A DNA stretch of 50,829 nucleotides from NCBI GenBank assembly GCA_964419255.1, contig CAYQOU010000027.1:1-50829 (forward strand), written 5' to 3'. Positions 16,090 to 24,779 of this stretch are shown here, one piece after another. This stretch comes from CAZPHU01 sp964419255 (GTDB taxonomy: Bacteria; Fibrobacterota; Chitinivibrionia; Chitinivibrionales; CAYFVL01). The notes beneath the pieces are model-generated. The model ran no database searches, was not told where the DNA came from, and saw only the letters and a program-made list of their open reading frames with translations. Position numbers and translations under genes: made by a program. Numbering within the stretch: the stretch's first letter is position 1; the number at the start of each line of letters is the position of its first letter.

Positions 16090-17223
16090 CTATCCCAACA
16101 TTCCCGCAACCCCATCCGCCTTCCAAAACCCCTTCTCGGTTAGCCGCCAGAATGTGCCATCGTGTGCGAGCATGCCTTGCTCAACCAATGTATCGATCTT
16201 CTCCGTACGCTCGCCATGATAAAACGGCTCCCCCGTGATCGCTTCAAACCGAATTTCATCGATGCCGCGACTTGTCCGAAGGCCCAGAAACAGCAGCTCG
16301 TCTCTTTTTTCGCAGGCGGAGAGCTCCTCGGTCAATGAGATCGGCGGTCGTCCCGATTCGATCATCGAGCAATACCGTCGGAGGTCCTCGACATTCGCCC
16401 ACCGCCTGCCATCGACAAACGAATGCGCTCCCGGTCCCAAACCGAGGTAAGGCTGGTACTCCCAGTAGGTTTTGTTGTGAACGCTTTGGTATCGGGGCCG
16501 GGCGTAGTTGGAAATCTCATACTGCTCGTATCCGGCACGATGGAGCTGCTCCCGTATGTAATCTGCCATTTCCCCCACCCGCTCATCGTCGGGAAGCGGT
16601 AAAAGGTTGCGGTGACGGCCAAACGCGGTACCCTCGGCGATGGTCAGCTCGTATGCGGAGAGATGCTTGACGTGATCAAAAAGAAGAACTGTCGATAGTG
16701 TATGTCCGATTTGGTCGATCGTCTGCCCCGGCAAGCCGTACATTATATCCACACAGCAGGAATCAAACCGCTGTGTCTCGGGAGATCGCAGAACCGCCAG
16801 AGCCTGTGCGGGTGTGTGTGGTCGTCCCAAGGCCGAAAGAATGCGCCCGTTCAGCGATTGCACACCAATCGACAGCCGATTGACACCGGACGAAAGCCAC
16901 GCCTGTGCTTTCTTGCCGGTGAAGGAGTCCGGATTGCATTCAACAGTCCACTCGACATCTTTGTCTATCTGCAGGTGCCGGTGAAGAGCCAAAGAAAGCA
17001 TGTGCCACTGCCGCGGTAAAAGCAGCGACGGAGTCCCCCCGCCGATAAAGATGCTTGCTATTTTCCTGCCCCGAAAGTGCTTCTCATGCAAAAGCAGCTC
17101 ACCAATACACGCCTTTATAAATCTGTTTATCCCGGATGTCTGGCTGGTGGTGGAGTAAAAATCACAATACCGACACTTTTGAATGCAAAAGGGGATATGA
17201 ATGTATAAAGAAATGGCACTCAA
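16090..17223 (-). CDS. hemW: HemW-type radical SAM heme chaperone (coproporphyrinogen oxidase-like)
   Basis: HemW is the HemN-like radical SAM protein that binds heme and hands it to targets. The family signature SLYIHIPFCIQKCRYCDFYS carries the CxxxCxxC cluster; the extra Cys two residues on, typical of HemN, is replaced by Phe, which favours HemW. GGGTPSLL, the NPDS motif, LSIGVQSLN and the C-terminal HemN domain (GLRTSRGIDEIRF) follow. An ATG at 17337 is in frame, but the added 38 residues are GC-rich and unlike the family. I prefer the TTG at 17223 with AAAGGA about 12 bases upstream, giving 377 residues, the usual length. The start is the least certain part. Confidence 0.88.
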   Translation of the reverse strand: MSAISLYIHIPFCIQKCRYCDFYSTTSQTSGINRFIKACIGELLLHEKHFRGRKIASIFIGGGTPSLLLPRQWHMLSLALHRHLQIDKDVEWTVECNPDSFTGKKAQAWLSSGVNRLSIGVQSLNGRILSALGRPHTPAQALAVLRSPETQRFDSCCVDIMYGLPGQTIDQIGHTLSTVLLFDHVKHLSAYELTIAEGTAFGRHRNLLPLPDDERVGEMADYIREQLHRAGYEQYEISNYARPRYQSVHNKTYWEYQPYLGLGPGAHSFVDGRRWANVEDLRRYCSMIESGRPPISLTEELSACEKRDELLFLGLRTSRGIDEIRFEAITGEPFYHGERTEKIDTLVEQGMLAHDGTFWRLTEKGFWKADGVAGMLG

Positions 17224-17419
17224 ATTATACCAGTATCCTTTTCGTTCGTGTAAACCTGCCTCCCTCCCCGGGGGCCGCAGCCAAATGCAATCTGGCATAT
17301 CCCTGGCCTTGCAGCACAGGGCGAGCCATGGACTCATTATAAAAGAAAGTTCTTGGAGCCTGCGGTGCCTGTGGAATTGGGCCTGTGAGGTTTTTTGTCA
17401 TACTTGCCATTCTGGCGAC

Positions 17420-17452
17420 GCCCCTTTACAAAAGCAAAAAAACGGAAGGGGC
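17420..17452. other. Hairpin in the trpF-hemW spacer
   Basis: GCCCCTT (17420-17426) pairs with AAGGGGC (17446-17452) around an A-rich 19-base loop. It lies 24 bases after the trpF stop on the minus strand and could end or stabilise the trp transcript. It lacks a flanking T-run, so it is not a textbook terminator. Confidence 0.35.
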
Positions 17453-17476
17453 ACATGATATTCTTCGTGAATCGAT

Positions 17477-18097
17477 TCAGGCAAACGCTTTTACTTTTTT
17501 AATGAAGTCTCTCATCTTATGAGGATTTTTCACTCCCGGCATTATTTCCACCCCACTGCTTACATCCACGCCATAGGGTTCTACGTTTTGCAAAGCTTCT
17601 TCAATATTGGTGGGGCCAAGTCCACCCGCAAGAATAATGGGCCGGGTCAGCGATGTGGCTTTGCGGGCGATTGCCCAGTCAAATGTCTTCCCTGTACCGC
17701 CCCTTTTGTTTCCGTCCCAGGTGTCGAGAAGAAAGGCGGAAACATTATACGAATGTAAAGTTTGCAGGTCAAAATCAGAGCCGACCGAAAAGGACTTTAT
17801 CACCGGGGCCTGAATCTGGTCGATCGATGCCGGGTGTTCATCGCCATGAAGCTGTATGGTATCGATTCCGTATCGTGCTATAATGGTGTTTATGTTTTCT
17901 ACCGCTTCGTTTACAAATACCCCTACTTTGGACACAAACGGAGGAAGCCTGGCAATGATCTCACGTGCGTCGGCAGGTTGTATGAACCGGGGACTTTTCG
18001 GATAAAAAATAAACCCCAATGCATCCACCCCGAGATTTGCCGCAATTCGGGCGTCCTCGTACCGGGTTATTCCGCATATCTTTACCTTAACCGCCAT
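17477..18097 (-). CDS. trpF: Phosphoribosylanthranilate isomerase
   Basis: TrpF converts PRA to CdRP, the third step of tryptophan synthesis. This 206-residue TIM barrel shows VKICGITRYEDA with the catalytic Cys, LGFIFYPKSPRF, VGVFVN, IQLHGDE, FLLDTWDGNKRGGTGKTFDW with the catalytic Asp, LAGGLGPTNIEEAL and GVDVSSGVE. The ATG at 18097 follows CAGGACGG and matches the family start; the open frame upstream to 18148 is not conserved. It is the last gene of the valS-trpEGCF run, separated from trpC by 242 bases. Confidence 0.96.
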   Translation of the reverse strand: MAVKVKICGITRYEDARIAANLGVDALGFIFYPKSPRFIQPADAREIIARLPPFVSKVGVFVNEAVENINTIIARYGIDTIQLHGDEHPASIDQIQAPVIKSFSVGSDFDLQTLHSYNVSAFLLDTWDGNKRGGTGKTFDWAIARKATSLTRPIILAGGLGPTNIEEALQNVEPYGVDVSSGVEIMPGVKNPHKMRDFIKKVKAFA

Positions 18098-18339
18098 GAT
18101 ACCGTCCTGTTGAAGTGCTCTGCATAGATCATTGTAGAAAAAAGGCACCCTTCTCCGTGTTAAGTGTCTAAGTGCCTGTGTGATCGTGTGCTTTTATAAA
18201 CTCATTCACTGTTATTTGATCCGTGGTTTCAGGCTTGCCTGACCCATTGTTAAATGTTTGCCGATGCTCCTTCATACCGCATGCGGAGAAGGTGACGCGA
18301 GTCTCCGGACTGTCCAAAGTTGCCGGGTTCCTGACGACC

Positions 18340-19107
18340 TTATTCGCAGCGAAGCTCTTTGATCAGACCGGAAACATCATCCGCCCGCATCAACGATTCC
18401 CCCACCAGAACGGCCGAAGCACCAGCCTCGATCAGCGGCCCGGTATCGTTCGAGCTGAAAATGCCGCTTTCGGAGACGACCGTAACGCCTGGTGGAATCG
18501 CAGGTAGTAGCTCAAGAGTTGTCTCAATATTGGTTTCGAATGTCCGAAGATTACGGTTGTTGATGCCTATAAGTTGCGGTTCAAGACGCATGACACGATC
18601 CAGTTCATGACCGCTGTGTATTTCTACCAACGGCATAAGATCCATTTCCAGAGCGGCGGCAAAAAGCTCCTGCATCTGTCCATCTGAAAGCGCTGCTGCA
18701 ATAAGAAGCATTGCATCGGCATTAAGTGAGGCTGTATGCTCCACCTGCAAAGGATCGATGATAAAATCCTTGCGGAGAACCGGTAGATCGATGCTTTGAC
18801 GAACTGCCGTAAGATAGTTTTCATGCCCCTGGAAAAAACGCTCATCTGTAAGCACCGAGACTGCCGATGCCTCAGCCTTCTGATACTCCTGAGCTATGGC
18901 AACGGGATCAAAATCGGCACGAATCAACCCTTTCGACGGGGAGGCTTTTTTTACCTCGGCGATTACCGCCAGCCTGGGTTTGATATTCAGTTTCTCCAAA
19001 AAAGGTCTCTTCTGATCCGTGCGCCCGGTAAATGTAGACCGGTGAGATCGCAGAGCATGGATTTCAGTTTTCTTGTGTTCTATTATCGTGTCAAGAATAG
19101 AGCTCAT
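18340..19107 (-). CDS. trpC: Indole-3-glycerol phosphate synthase
   Basis: TrpC closes the indole ring from CdRP. The 255-residue protein shows the family start (ILDTIIEHKKTEI), AEVKKASPSKGLIRADFDP with the catalytic Lys, VLTDERFFQGHENYL, LRKDFIIDPLQV, LLIAAAL, LVEIHSGHELDRV, IGINNRNLRTFE and VSESGIF. Its ATG overlaps the trpG stop by four bases, so translation is coupled. The usual trpD gene is not found between trpG and trpC. Confidence 0.96.
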   Translation of the reverse strand: MSSILDTIIEHKKTEIHALRSHRSTFTGRTDQKRPFLEKLNIKPRLAVIAEVKKASPSKGLIRADFDPVAIAQEYQKAEASAVSVLTDERFFQGHENYLTAVRQSIDLPVLRKDFIIDPLQVEHTASLNADAMLLIAAALSDGQMQELFAAALEMDLMPLVEIHSGHELDRVMRLEPQLIGINNRNLRTFETNIETTLELLPAIPPGVTVVSESGIFSSNDTGPLIEAGASAVLVGESLMRADDVSGLIKELRCE

Positions 19108-19676
19108 CGGCCGACTCCATATAGAAAGTTTTTGAGCAGCATTTTCCCATTGTCTGTCAGAATCGATTCGGGATGGAATTGAATGCCTTCGATCGGATAT
19201 TGCCTGTGCCGGACTCCCATGATTATGCCGTCTTCTGTCTGTGCGCTGATCTCAAGCACATCAGGACAGCTTTCACGTTCAATAATCAGACTGTGATATC
19301 GAGTGGCGGTAAACGGGGATGGAATACCGGTGAAGACAGTTTTGCCGTCATGTTCTATCTGTGATACTTTTCCATGCATAAGATAGGGCGCACGAACGAC
19401 GTTACCTCCAAATGCCTGTCCGATCGACTGGTGTCCCAGACAGACACCCAGAATGGGAATTTTCGGACCAAGCTGCCTGATCAGTTCCACCGAAATACCT
19501 GCCTCATTGGGAGTACACGGTCCGGGGGAGATAAGGATCGCTTGCGGTGATTGTGCCGCAATCTCATCGACACCGATTTTGTCGTTGCGATAGATCCGCA
19601 TCTCTGAATTCATTTCGCCTAAATACTGAACCAGGTTATATGTAAAAGAGTCGTAGTTGTCTATTACCACAAGCAT
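19104..19676 (-). CDS. trpG: Anthranilate synthase component II (glutamine amidotransferase)
   Basis: TrpG supplies ammonia from glutamine to TrpE. The class I amidotransferase domain (190 residues) has DNYDSFTYNLVQYL at its start, ISPGPCTPNEAG, the nucleophile loop GVCLGHQSIGQAFGG, HGK near the glutamine site, and the His-Glu pair in GIQFHPESI. No phosphoribosyltransferase (TrpD) domain is fused to it. The ATG at 19676 has AAAGGA upstream and matches the family start; the open frame to 19802 overlaps trpE and is not coding. Confidence 0.96.
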   Translation of the reverse strand: MLVVIDNYDSFTYNLVQYLGEMNSEMRIYRNDKIGVDEIAAQSPQAILISPGPCTPNEAGISVELIRQLGPKIPILGVCLGHQSIGQAFGGNVVRAPYLMHGKVSQIEHDGKTVFTGIPSPFTATRYHSLIIERESCPDVLEISAQTEDGIIMGVRHRQYPIEGIQFHPESILTDNGKMLLKNFLYGVGR

Positions 19677-19761
19677 TTTAAAATCCTTTAAGCAGGCTGT
19701 CAGAAATAGGGTCAAATTTAATCTAAATTGGGCGTGAGCGCAATCTGGTTTCCGGCACCGT

Positions 19762-21234
19762 CTACTCTCCGAGCATCTCGCGAGCCCGGTTAATTGCCGC
19801 AAAGAGCGCTCCGGCTTTGTTTACCGTTTCTTCGTATTCCTTAGCGGGTACGGAGTCGGCTACTATTCCCGCCCCGGCCTGCACTGTTGCTTTTCCATCT
19901 TTGTATACGATTGTCCGGATAACGATACAGGAGTCCAGATTGCCGGCGAAATCTATATACCCAAGTGCTCCACCATATACGCTTCTCCGCACCGGCTCGA
20001 GCTCGTCAATGATTTCCATCGCTCTGATCTTCGGAGCACCGGAGAGTGTTCCGGCCGGAAAGCAGGAAAACAGCGCATCAAAGGCATCCTTATCCTCATG
20101 CAGATACCCGTGAACGTCCGTTACCATATGCATGACGTGAGAATATTTTTCTATATGCATCATATCATCTGCACGTACGGTCCCAAAGGTGCTTACTCTG
20201 CCGATATCGTTGCGGCCAAGATCCACAAGCATCACATGCTCTGCGATCTCCTTGGGATCGGCTTTAAGTTCAGCTGCAAGGCGCTCATCTTCCGCTTCGT
20301 TTTTGCCGCGAGGACGCGTGCCGGCAATGGGTCGCGTTTCAATTTTACCATCCTCCACACGAACCAGCATCTCCGGTGATGCTCCGATGATTGCGGTGGT
20401 GTCGCAGTTGAGGAAAAACATGTAGGGCGATGGATTCACCGTACGCAGGATACGATAGAGGTCGAATGGCGAGGCATCCACATCGACGGAAAACCGCTGC
20501 GAAAGCACGACCTGAAAGATATCACCCGCTTTGATATACTCCTTGCATTTCTCAACGGCAGATTCGTATGCACCGCGCTCGAAGTTTGAACCGATGGGGC
20601 CCGGCGGGCCTATCGAAACTTTCGTTGATTGCAAACCCACCGCCATTCGATCTTCGAGAGTCCTTAAATAATCAACGGTGCTCTTATATGCTTCTTGAAG
20701 ATCGTCTGTCTCATCGGTAAATATATTCTGAATGAGCAGCAGGTGGTGTTCCCGGTTATCAAATGCAATGATTGTCCGGTAAAATCCATAAAAAATCTCA
20801 TCCAGATCATCTTCACGAGGATTTGAGTCGGGGATGTTTTCCCAGTACCGAATGGAATCATAGGAGCAATACCCAACGGCGCCACCGCAGAAACGGGGAA
20901 GTCCTGCTACATGTACCGATTTGTATGAGTGCATAAGTCCGCGCAGGCGCTCCAGCGGGTTTCCGGTACCCCTCTCGCTCATTTCTCCCGAGATCTGATA
21001 GCTGTTTTCTCGCGCTCGAAAAATCAGAAACGGATCTGCCCCGATAAATGAGTATCGCGCAACGGTATCTCCCCCGGTGACGCTTTCAAGCAAAAAACTG
21101 TATTGCTTTCCGGGAAAAAGCTTCAGCCAGACGGAAACCGGTGTCTCCGTATCTGCAAGAATCGTGTTGCAGACGGGCACGACAGTTCCCTTTTTAGCAA
21201 GCTCTCTGACCTCTTCAAAACTCGGCGTAATCAC
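19762..21234 (-). CDS. trpE: Anthranilate synthase component I
   Basis: TrpE makes anthranilate from chorismate. The 490-residue protein has an N-terminal regulatory region with the tryptophan-site motif LLES near residue 48 (YSFLLESVTGG), then the chorismate-binding domain: DIFQVVLSQRF, NPSPYMFFL, GASPEMLVR, PIAGTRPRG, LVDLGRNDIGRV, ALFSCFPAGTLSGAPKIRAMEIIDELE and QAGAGIVADS. Feedback inhibition by tryptophan is therefore likely. The start is a GTG (21232-21234); AAAGGA lies inside the end of valS, three bases before it, so the two genes are tightly linked. Confidence 0.96.
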   Translation of the reverse strand: MITPSFEEVRELAKKGTVVPVCNTILADTETPVSVWLKLFPGKQYSFLLESVTGGDTVARYSFIGADPFLIFRARENSYQISGEMSERGTGNPLERLRGLMHSYKSVHVAGLPRFCGGAVGYCSYDSIRYWENIPDSNPREDDLDEIFYGFYRTIIAFDNREHHLLLIQNIFTDETDDLQEAYKSTVDYLRTLEDRMAVGLQSTKVSIGPPGPIGSNFERGAYESAVEKCKEYIKAGDIFQVVLSQRFSVDVDASPFDLYRILRTVNPSPYMFFLNCDTTAIIGASPEMLVRVEDGKIETRPIAGTRPRGKNEAEDERLAAELKADPKEIAEHVMLVDLGRNDIGRVSTFGTVRADDMMHIEKYSHVMHMVTDVHGYLHEDKDAFDALFSCFPAGTLSGAPKIRAMEIIDELEPVRRSVYGGALGYIDFAGNLDSCIVIRTIVYKDGKATVQAGAGIVADSVPAKEYEETVNKAGALFAAINRAREMLGE

Positions 21235-21237
21235 AGG

Positions 21238-23901
21238 CTATCCTTTGAGTGTCGACAGACTTTTGTGTAACTTTTCCAAATTCAACAGGAGTCCATCGTA
21301 CTTTTCACGTTCTTTCTCAACCACTTCGGCCGGTGCCCGTTTGACAAAATTTTCGTTTTCCAACCTTTGTTTTGTGCTCCGGGCCATCTTTTCCGTATGG
21401 TCAATCTCTTTGGTCAGACGTTCGATTTCAACGTTCTTGTCAATAAGGCCTTCCAGCTCGATAACAACCTGGTGTCCCCGAACCACAGCCTGTCCGGCAA
21501 ATCCCGGTTTCTCTGCTTTTGTATCCACCGTCGTTTTTGTCAGTCGGGCAAAGAGATTGATCAGACCAACCTGGCTGCTCAGCCACAGCGCGGTGCTTTC
21601 ATCCGCAGGAATGATGACTGCCGTACCCTTTTTGTCGGGCGGGACGTTGTTTTCGGAACGGATGGTTCGCAGCGAAGTTATCACCTCCTGAAGGAGGCCA
21701 AACTGCTTTTCGAATTCGCTGTCGATGTATATGGGCTGAGTCTGCGGGTATTGAGAAAGCATGATAAACTCATTGTCGATAATCTCCGGACAGGTAACTT
21801 TCTCCTGCAAGTGAGTCCATATCTGATCTGTAATGTACGGCATGATCGGGTGAAGCAGTTTGAGAATCGATGCCAACACATAGGCACACAGGTTCAAGGC
21901 GTTTTCCCTGCGTGTTAAGTCTTCATCCTGATAAAAATCGGGCTTTTTGGCCTCGACATACCAGTCACAGAAATCACCCCAGGTGAAATCATACAGAATA
22001 TGACATGCTTCATTGAGACGATAGCTGTCTATCGCTTCGCCGACCGCGGTTGACGTATGCATGAGACGGCTAAGAATCCATCGATCCTCCGCCTTAAGCT
22101 TGCCGCTTTCGGGCAGAGAGGTGAAAGTCATGTGTTCTGTAATGTTGCTGAGCAGAAAACGACTCGCATTCCAGAGCTTATTGGCAAAGTTCCGGCCGAT
22201 ATCGAAGGTGTCTTTACTCAGGTAGACATCCGCCCCCTGCGCGGTAATCATTATCAGTGAGAATCGTAATGCATCCGCACCATAGACCGAGATGATCTCC
22301 AGTGGATCGAGTGCGTTTCCGAGAGACTTACTCATTTTACGTCCGGTTTTATCCCGCACTGTTCCATGGAGAACAATGTCGGTGAAAGGAAGACTGTCGG
22401 TGAAGTACAAACCCGCCATGAGCATGCGGGCAACCCAGAAAAACAGTATTTCTGGTGCGGTCACCAGTGCATCGGTCGGGTAAAACGTCTTGAGCTCGGG
22501 TGTCTGCTCCGGCCAGCCCATGGTCGAAAACGGCCACAGCCATGAGGAAAACCAGGTGTCCAGCACGTCCTCATCCTGATGAAGATTGGAGGACTTACAT
22601 TTAGAGCAGCTGATCGGTGTCTGTTCCGCGACAATCATCTCGTTGCAGTCGCGGCAATACCATACCGGTATGCGATGCCCCCACCAGATCTGCCGGGAAA
22701 TACACCAGTCACGGATGTTTTCCATCCATTCGATATATGTTTTTCGCCACCGATGCGGATAGAAGGTTATCTCTTTTTTGTAAGCCGCCTCCAATGCTCG
22801 CTTGGCAAGCGGTTTCATACGCACAAACCACTGATCGGAGTAAAAAGGCTCCACAACCGTGTGACACCGATAGCAATGGCCCACCGCATGTTCGTGTTCT
22901 TCAACTTTTTCAAGAAGCCCCGCTGCATCCATATCGGCAACGACTGCTTTACGGGCGGCAAAGCGATCCATGCCCCGATATTTTTGGGGTATGGGGCCAC
23001 ACATATGGCCGGTTTCATCCATCACCACGACCGGATCCATCTCGTGACGCTGTCCCATTTGAAAATCGTTGGGGTCATGGGCGGGAGTGACCTTTACCGC
23101 ACCAGTACCAAACTCTCTGCTCACAAAATCATCGGTAATGAGCGGTATGTCACGTTCGACAAGGGGAAGGCGAATGCTCTTTCCGACAACTCCAGTATAT
23201 CTTTCATCTTTCGGATTTACCGCAACCGCGGTGTCACCCAGCATTGTTTCAGGACGAGTGGTCGCAACGGTCAAATAGCCGGAGCCATCGGAATAAGGAT
23301 AGCGGAAATGGTACAATTTACCATGAACATCCTGGTGCTCGGCTTCTTCATCCGAAAGAGCTGTCTGGCAGCGAGGGCACCAGTTGATGATGTATTTTCC
23401 CCGATAGATCAGATTGTCATTGTACAGCTCAACAAACACCTTGCGAACAGCTTTGGAAAGCCCCTCATCCATGGTAAAACGTTCGCGATCCCAGTCGCAG
23501 GCGGTGCCAAGCTTCTTGAGCTGGCCGCTGATGGTGGCGTGATACTCATCTTTCCATTCCCATACTTTTTCCAGAAACTTCTCCCGCCCCAGGTCGTGAC
23601 GGCTGACTCCCTCTCCGGCCAGTTTGCGCTCCACCACATTCTGTGTGGCGATTCCGGCATGATCTGTTCCGGGCATCCACAACGTTTCAAACCCTCTCAT
23701 TCGTTTATACCGGATGAGAATATCCTGCACGGTATTATTCAGGGCGTGGCCCATATGGAGAATGCCGGTGACATTAGGCGGCGGAATAACAATCGAATAC
23801 GTTGGCTTTTTTGTATTCGTATCGGCATGAAACAGTTTATGAGACAGCCATTTCTGATATGTTTTCTCTTCTACCCGTGAGGGATTATATTGTTTTTCCA
23901 T
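21238..23901 (-). CDS. valS: Valyl-tRNA synthetase
   Basis: ValRS charges tRNA-Val. The 887-residue class Ia enzyme shows the HIGH motif as HMGH (PPNVTGILHMGHALN), the editing domain (TTRPETMLGDTAVAVNP), the zinc-like CRDCNE...CSKCKSS segment, the KMSKS motif (GRKMSKSLGNALDP), the anticodon-binding domain and a C-terminal coiled coil (NVEIERLTKEIDHTEKMARSTKQRLENENF). AGGAG precedes the ATG. It is the first gene of the run that continues directly into trpE. Confidence 0.97.
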   Translation of the reverse strand: MEKQYNPSRVEEKTYQKWLSHKLFHADTNTKKPTYSIVIPPPNVTGILHMGHALNNTVQDILIRYKRMRGFETLWMPGTDHAGIATQNVVERKLAGEGVSRHDLGREKFLEKVWEWKDEYHATISGQLKKLGTACDWDRERFTMDEGLSKAVRKVFVELYNDNLIYRGKYIINWCPRCQTALSDEEAEHQDVHGKLYHFRYPYSDGSGYLTVATTRPETMLGDTAVAVNPKDERYTGVVGKSIRLPLVERDIPLITDDFVSREFGTGAVKVTPAHDPNDFQMGQRHEMDPVVVMDETGHMCGPIPQKYRGMDRFAARKAVVADMDAAGLLEKVEEHEHAVGHCYRCHTVVEPFYSDQWFVRMKPLAKRALEAAYKKEITFYPHRWRKTYIEWMENIRDWCISRQIWWGHRIPVWYCRDCNEMIVAEQTPISCSKCKSSNLHQDEDVLDTWFSSWLWPFSTMGWPEQTPELKTFYPTDALVTAPEILFFWVARMLMAGLYFTDSLPFTDIVLHGTVRDKTGRKMSKSLGNALDPLEIISVYGADALRFSLIMITAQGADVYLSKDTFDIGRNFANKLWNASRFLLSNITEHMTFTSLPESGKLKAEDRWILSRLMHTSTAVGEAIDSYRLNEACHILYDFTWGDFCDWYVEAKKPDFYQDEDLTRRENALNLCAYVLASILKLLHPIMPYITDQIWTHLQEKVTCPEIIDNEFIMLSQYPQTQPIYIDSEFEKQFGLLQEVITSLRTIRSENNVPPDKKGTAVIIPADESTALWLSSQVGLINLFARLTKTTVDTKAEKPGFAGQAVVRGHQVVIELEGLIDKNVEIERLTKEIDHTEKMARSTKQRLENENFVKRAPAEVVEKEREKYDGLLLNLEKLHKSLSTLKG

Positions 23902-24116
23902 TCATACTCCTGCACGATTATCAATCGGCTCCACTCTTCACAATTTTCAAAATATCATGAATATACAACAAAGACGTCCATGTTTTCGAGAACATTACTC
24001 AAGTTGCCCGGCTTTGGATTTTGAACGATATCTCTCCATGCCATAGCATGCTGTTTATAATTGAGCCGTTCTGGCGGGTGAATCGCTCGATTCTTTAAGA
24101 TCAGAAGGGGTAAAGA

Positions 24117-24191
24117 AATCGCGTATAATATCCTCTGAGATATTTTTGACTATTGCTGAAGCCCTTATGGCACCCAAGGGATTGTGCGAAT
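24117..24191 (+). repeat. Intergenic ~75-85 bp element, copy 1
   Basis: This copy shares, in order, CGTATAAT, TTTTGAC, ATT-CTG-AG and GGCA..CCAA.GGGATTGTG with copy 3 near 44950. Its right end (AAGGGATTGTGCGAAT) is the inverted counterpart of the left end of copy 3 at 14 of 16 positions, so the element has terminal inverted repeats. No coding content. Confidence 0.5.
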
Positions 24192-24557
24192 GCCACGAGA
24201 ATCTCTCAATCAGCTCATACCCATATTACGACTATCAACGTCTGGTTTGGGCTATGAAAAAAACGGATGAATACACAATAGGTTTAGTCCGATACTTGAT
24301 TAGTGTCTTGCGCGCGTAATATATTAAGAGTCGGTTTGCTGTTGGAGTATGCATTCAGGGCCGCGAGGCCGGGGGTACATAAACTATGGTCGGTATTGCC
24401 AGTATATGGGGCGTATCGACCTTTTTTGTGGTCAGCAATTTTCAGGCAAAGTACGCATATCACATTTCAACAGCAGTGGTGCACGGTTTGCGTGATTCTG
24501 AGCCGTAATAGGTTATAAACGTTCGAAAATTATCGATTTGCCCCTGAAGAAGATAGA

Positions 24558-24643
24558 CCACGCATTCCCAGTTACATATCCCATGGTTCGAATCGTATTG
24601 TGCTTTTTCTGAATTCGAATCATTCTAATTCGATAATGCGTGG
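24558..24643. repeat. Spaced inverted repeat upstream of the DUF4914 gene
   Basis: CCACGCATT (24558-24566) is repeated inverted as AATGCGTGG (24635-24643), and between them TTCGAAT occurs twice, itself a palindrome-like block. The pair lies 137 bases before the DUF4914 start and may be a regulatory or cruciform site, or part of a decayed element. Confidence 0.35.
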
Positions 24644-24779
24644 GAATATATTTGCGAACTTTCACGCATCATTTCTACTATTTCGAACATCTGGCGCACC
24701 GCCTACCGATGGTCGGAAATCCAATTCGTTCAGAGGCACGGTCGATGAGGGCTGATTCAACGCGAAAACGGGAGAGTAT

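Larger units (their letters stand above)
23902..24779. other. 878-bp gene-poor spacer upstream of the DUF4914 gene
   Basis: The spacer separates divergent valS and DUF4914. It holds one copy of a three-copy intergenic element (about 24117-24191) and a spaced inverted repeat at 24558-24643. A 50-codon frame at 24167-24319 begins inside the repeat element and is not credible as a gene. The DUF4914 ribosome site (GGGAGAG) is at its right end. No RNA gene was recognised. Confidence 0.6.

Noticed and set aside
17224..17337. N-terminal extension of hemW from ATG 17337
   Set aside because: The added residues are GC-rich, not conserved in HemW, and no ribosome site precedes the ATG.
18240..18339. 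Possible GEMM-type cyclic-di-GMP riboswitch on the plus strand (TGACGCGAG ... TTGCCGGGTTCC)
   Set aside because: Part of the 3' half looks right, but the 5' half with the GGCAAACC core is missing, and on the plus strand it would only lie antisense to trpC.
22579..23880. 433-codon open frame antisense to valS
   Set aside because: It is the opposite strand of a fully conserved ValRS gene and has no protein-like motifs or start signals.
24167..24319. 50-codon plus-strand reading frame in the spacer before DUF4914
   Set aside because: It begins inside the repeat element, has no ribosome site, and the residues resemble no family.
24580..24600. GGTTCGAATC, which resembles the T-loop of a tRNA
   Set aside because: The flanking bases do not form a T-stem and no acceptor, D or anticodon arm can be drawn.
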